A stretch of 64,000 bases of DNA from Sulfurospirillum sp. UCH001 (GTDB taxonomy: Bacteria > Campylobacterota > Campylobacteria > Campylobacterales > Sulfurospirillaceae): positions 124,001 through 188,000 of the forward strand of contig NZ_AP014723.1 of NCBI RefSeq assembly GCF_001548035.1, given 5' to 3'. Shown here one piece after another: positions 62,207 through 64,000 of this stretch; position 1 is the stretch's first letter; each line of letters starts with the position of its first letter. The position numbers and the translations under genes were made by a program. A model generated the notes under the pieces. It saw nothing but the letters and a program-made list of their open reading frames with translations, was not told the origin of the DNA and did not search any database.

Positions 62207-64000
62207 ATGAAATCTATTTTAATCTTCCTTTTAGCATCGGTACAACTTCTTGCGCTAGAGATTGTTCTAAACAGCGGTAAAGAGAGCAAAGTCAACTATG
62301 CAATCTTGCATGTTATGGATGCAAAACCTTTTTTATGTCAAACTATTCCTGATGCCCTCGATAAAAAACACTATATTTGTAAAATTGATCGCCCGATTAA
62401 CAAGCCGATTGAATCAAAAAAAATGAAGCTTGCAGAGCTTGATTTTTACGAAAAAGATGGTGAATTTTATGTGACAATCGATCCAAAGGTTGATTCAAAA
62501 CTGATTCCTGTAGAAGAGAGTCTTTATTTAAACAGTGAGATTTTGACCAAGCCTAAAGAAAAACTTTATAGCCATTGGACTATTTTACTTCAAGAAAAAC
62601 CTCTTTACGAAGAGAATAGTGCGCGTGATGGACTAGACTTTCCTGTAGATTTTCCTAAATATCAAAAACCTTATATTGGAGCGCTTGATCTTAACGGTGC
62701 GCCTATCTCTTATGCGCAAAGTAAAGATATAGGTCTTTATTTAGAAATCAAACAAGAGTATGAAAACGGATATTATGATAGTGTAGTCAAAGATGTTAAA
62801 CGTGTTTTGACACTTTTCCCTAATTCAATTTTTAGAAGTGAATTAGAGCTTTATCAGATGCGAGCAATGGATAAAATCTTAAGTGCAAAAGGCGAAGATA
62901 AATCGGATAATTTGGCATTTAATGATAATGATATCGTCAATGTAGGAAAACGCTGGACAAAAGAGTTTGCAAGTGATGAAAATATCCCAGAAGTGCTAAT
63001 GTTGATGACTAAAGCTTATATCAAAATAGGCTCTAAATCAGATGCAAATTATTTCATTGATATTTTAGTAAGCGAACATCCAGATAGTCTTTTTACCAAA
63101 AGAGCGATCTTACTTTATGCAGATAATCTTTTCCTCAAAAAAGAGAAAGATAAGGCAATGAAGCTTTATTTGGATGTACTCTATAGCGCTCAAGATTTGG
63201 ATATCGCGTCAGAAGCAGCCATTCGCTTGAGCGATCATCAAATGGATGCTGGTAAGATGAAAGAGGCAAAAGAGTATTTGCTCAAAGTACTCAATGTCAA
63301 TGCACAATTCCTCCTTAAAGATAAAGACGCAAGCTATAAACTTGCACGTCGTTTGTTTGAGCACCGTTTATACGATGTGGCTGCAAAAATTACAGATTTA
63401 TTATTGGAAAATACTCCTAAAAAAGCGGATAATCGTGAACTACTTCTGAAAGAAAGTGGTGATTGGCATGCGAAAGCGAATGAAGTTGAAGCGGCACATG
63501 CACGTTACCAAGAGTATTTGAGCGATTATAAAAATAGTGGTGAATACGTTCAAGAAGTGAATGAGAGTTTAGATGAACTCTTCTTTAAATTAAGTGAAAA
63601 TAACGAAACAAAACTTGCCAATTATTATGATAAATTGATCGAAAAATACAGCAATGAAATTGGTCAAAAAGCATTACTGGAAAAAGCAAAACTCCTTCTT
63701 AAACAACAACGTTTTGAAGAGGTGTTGGTGCTTCAAAAAGAACTTGAAAAAGTACCAGATCGATTTGAAATTAAACCAGAAGAGCTTATCTATGAGGCTG
63801 CAAAATCATTGGCTTTACAAAACCTTCAAAAAGATGAGTGCCAAGCCGTTGTCACTATGATTGAAACGTATAAACTTCAAATAGGCGAAAAAGAGTATGA
63901 AGAAAAACTCTTCCAATGCTTTATGCGTACGTCAAGGTTTGAAAGAGCGCGTGAGATTTCAAGTAGCCACTTGAAAGATAGTGCATTGCAAAGCCGTTAT
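62207..64000 (+). CDS. pflA: Paralysed-flagellum protein PflA (5' part)
   Basis: 598 codons, open to the right edge. Signal peptide of about 16 residues (ending LLALE), a beta-rich N-terminal region, then repeated helical hairpins of TPR/SLR type from about residue 180 on. In Campylobacter jejuni and Helicobacter pylori, pflA follows nuoN exactly as here, which identifies it better than the sequence alone. PflA is a periplasmic scaffold of the Campylobacterota flagellar motor, partnering PflB and needed for stator ring placement; loss gives paralysed flagella. No ribosome site is seen before the ATG. Confidence 0.85.
   Translation, partial: MKSILIFLLASVQLLALEIVLNSGKESKVNYAILHVMDAKPFLCQTIPDALDKKHYICKIDRPINKPIESKKMKLAELDFYEKDGEFYVTIDPKVDSKLIPVEESLYLNSEILTKPKEKLYSHWTILLQEKPLYEENSARDGLDFPVDFPKYQKPYIGALDLNGAPISYAQSKDIGLYLEIKQEYENGYYDSVVKDVKRVLTLFPNSIFRSELELYQMRAMDKILSAKGEDKSDNLAFNDNDIVNVGKRWTKEFASDENIPEVLMLMTKAYIKIGSKSDANYFIDILVSEHPDSLFTKRAILLYADNLFLKKEKDKAMKLYLDVLYSAQDLDIASEAAIRLSDHQMDAGKMKEAKEYLLKVLNVNAQFLLKDKDASYKLARRLFEHRLYDVAAKITDLLLENTPKKADNRELLLKESGDWHAKANEVEAAHARYQEYLSDYKNSGEYVQEVNESLDELFFKLSENNETKLANYYDKLIEKYSNEIGQKALLEKAKLLLKQQRFEEVLVLQKELEKVPDRFEIKPEELIYEAAKSLALQNLQKDECQAVVTMIETYKLQIGEKEYEEKLFQCFMRTSRFERAREISSSHLKDSALQSRY

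Overview
The window comes from a chromosome of a campylobacterotan (epsilonproteobacterial) free-living respirer, most like Sulfurospirillum or a close relative. The evidence is the AT-rich coding style and several gene neighbourhoods recalled from Campylobacter and Helicobacter: ccoG / rpsU / UPF0323 lipoprotein / glutathionylspermidine synthase-like / yajQ; eptA-dgkA; and a 14-gene nuo operon with two small proteins in place of NuoE and NuoF, followed by pflA. I see no rRNA, tRNA, CRISPR, insertion sequence or prophage. Genes are tightly packed and no stretch over 300 bases lacks a gene.

Layout. 1-1036 (minus): start of ccoG and a resolvase-like regulator overlapping it. 1239-6955 (plus): rpsU, a HTH/coiled-coil protein, UPF0323 lipoprotein, ATP-grasp ligase, yajQ, a small membrane protein, eptA and dgkA. 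7102-9276: malate synthase G behind a 13-bp inverted repeat that encloses its -10 region. 9334-15497 (minus): an Mla-type lipid transport operon (permease, ATPase, MCE protein, lipoprotein) running into a DUF1104 protein, a two-component system and a monohaem cytochrome, with another cytochrome c after a gap. 15604-20421: periplasmic msrA, marC and two tandem chemoreceptors. 20530-24419: MFS transporter, HD-GYP protein, small secreted protein and methyltransferase. 24526-28487: a Liv-type binding protein without permease, fused by overlap to a histidine kinase and a response regulator with a RepL-like output domain, then a periplasmic cyclophilin. 28535-30150: glnB-amtB. 30182-34956: aldo/keto reductase, pyrC, a second OmpR-type two-component system and a PilZ protein. 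34982-38264: polar amino-acid ABC transporter and two cytochrome-family proteins, one without a haem motif. 38445-43621: EamA permease, znuABC with a divergent zur, a lipoprotein and nfo. 43641-48255: FadL-type porin, acyl-CoA ligase and AAA+ ATPase. 48332-62166: nuoABCD-E'-F'-GHIJKLMN. 62207-end: pflA, running off the window.

How they fit together. The main functional block is respiration: complex I without an NADH-binding module, cytochromes c, and the CcoG copper chaperone for cbb3 oxidase. A second theme is envelope care: Mla lipid transport, EptA lipid A modification, DgkA recycling, periplasmic MsrA and cyclophilin. A third is sensing: three two-component systems, two chemoreceptors, and HD-GYP, PilZ and YajQ proteins for cyclic-di-GMP.

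Most interesting observations: (a) the protein in the nuoF position looks like a stripped paralogue of the C-terminal half of NuoG; (b) a binding-protein/kinase/RepL-output regulator unit; (c) a resolvase-fold protein without the usual catalytic arginines beside a multi-half-site operator; (d) a perfect 13-bp inverted repeat over the malate synthase promoter; (e) paired palindromes in the znuA/zur spacer; (f) an amino-acid ABC permease with an inserted biotinyl/lipoyl-like domain; (g) a probable leaderless pflA transcript.
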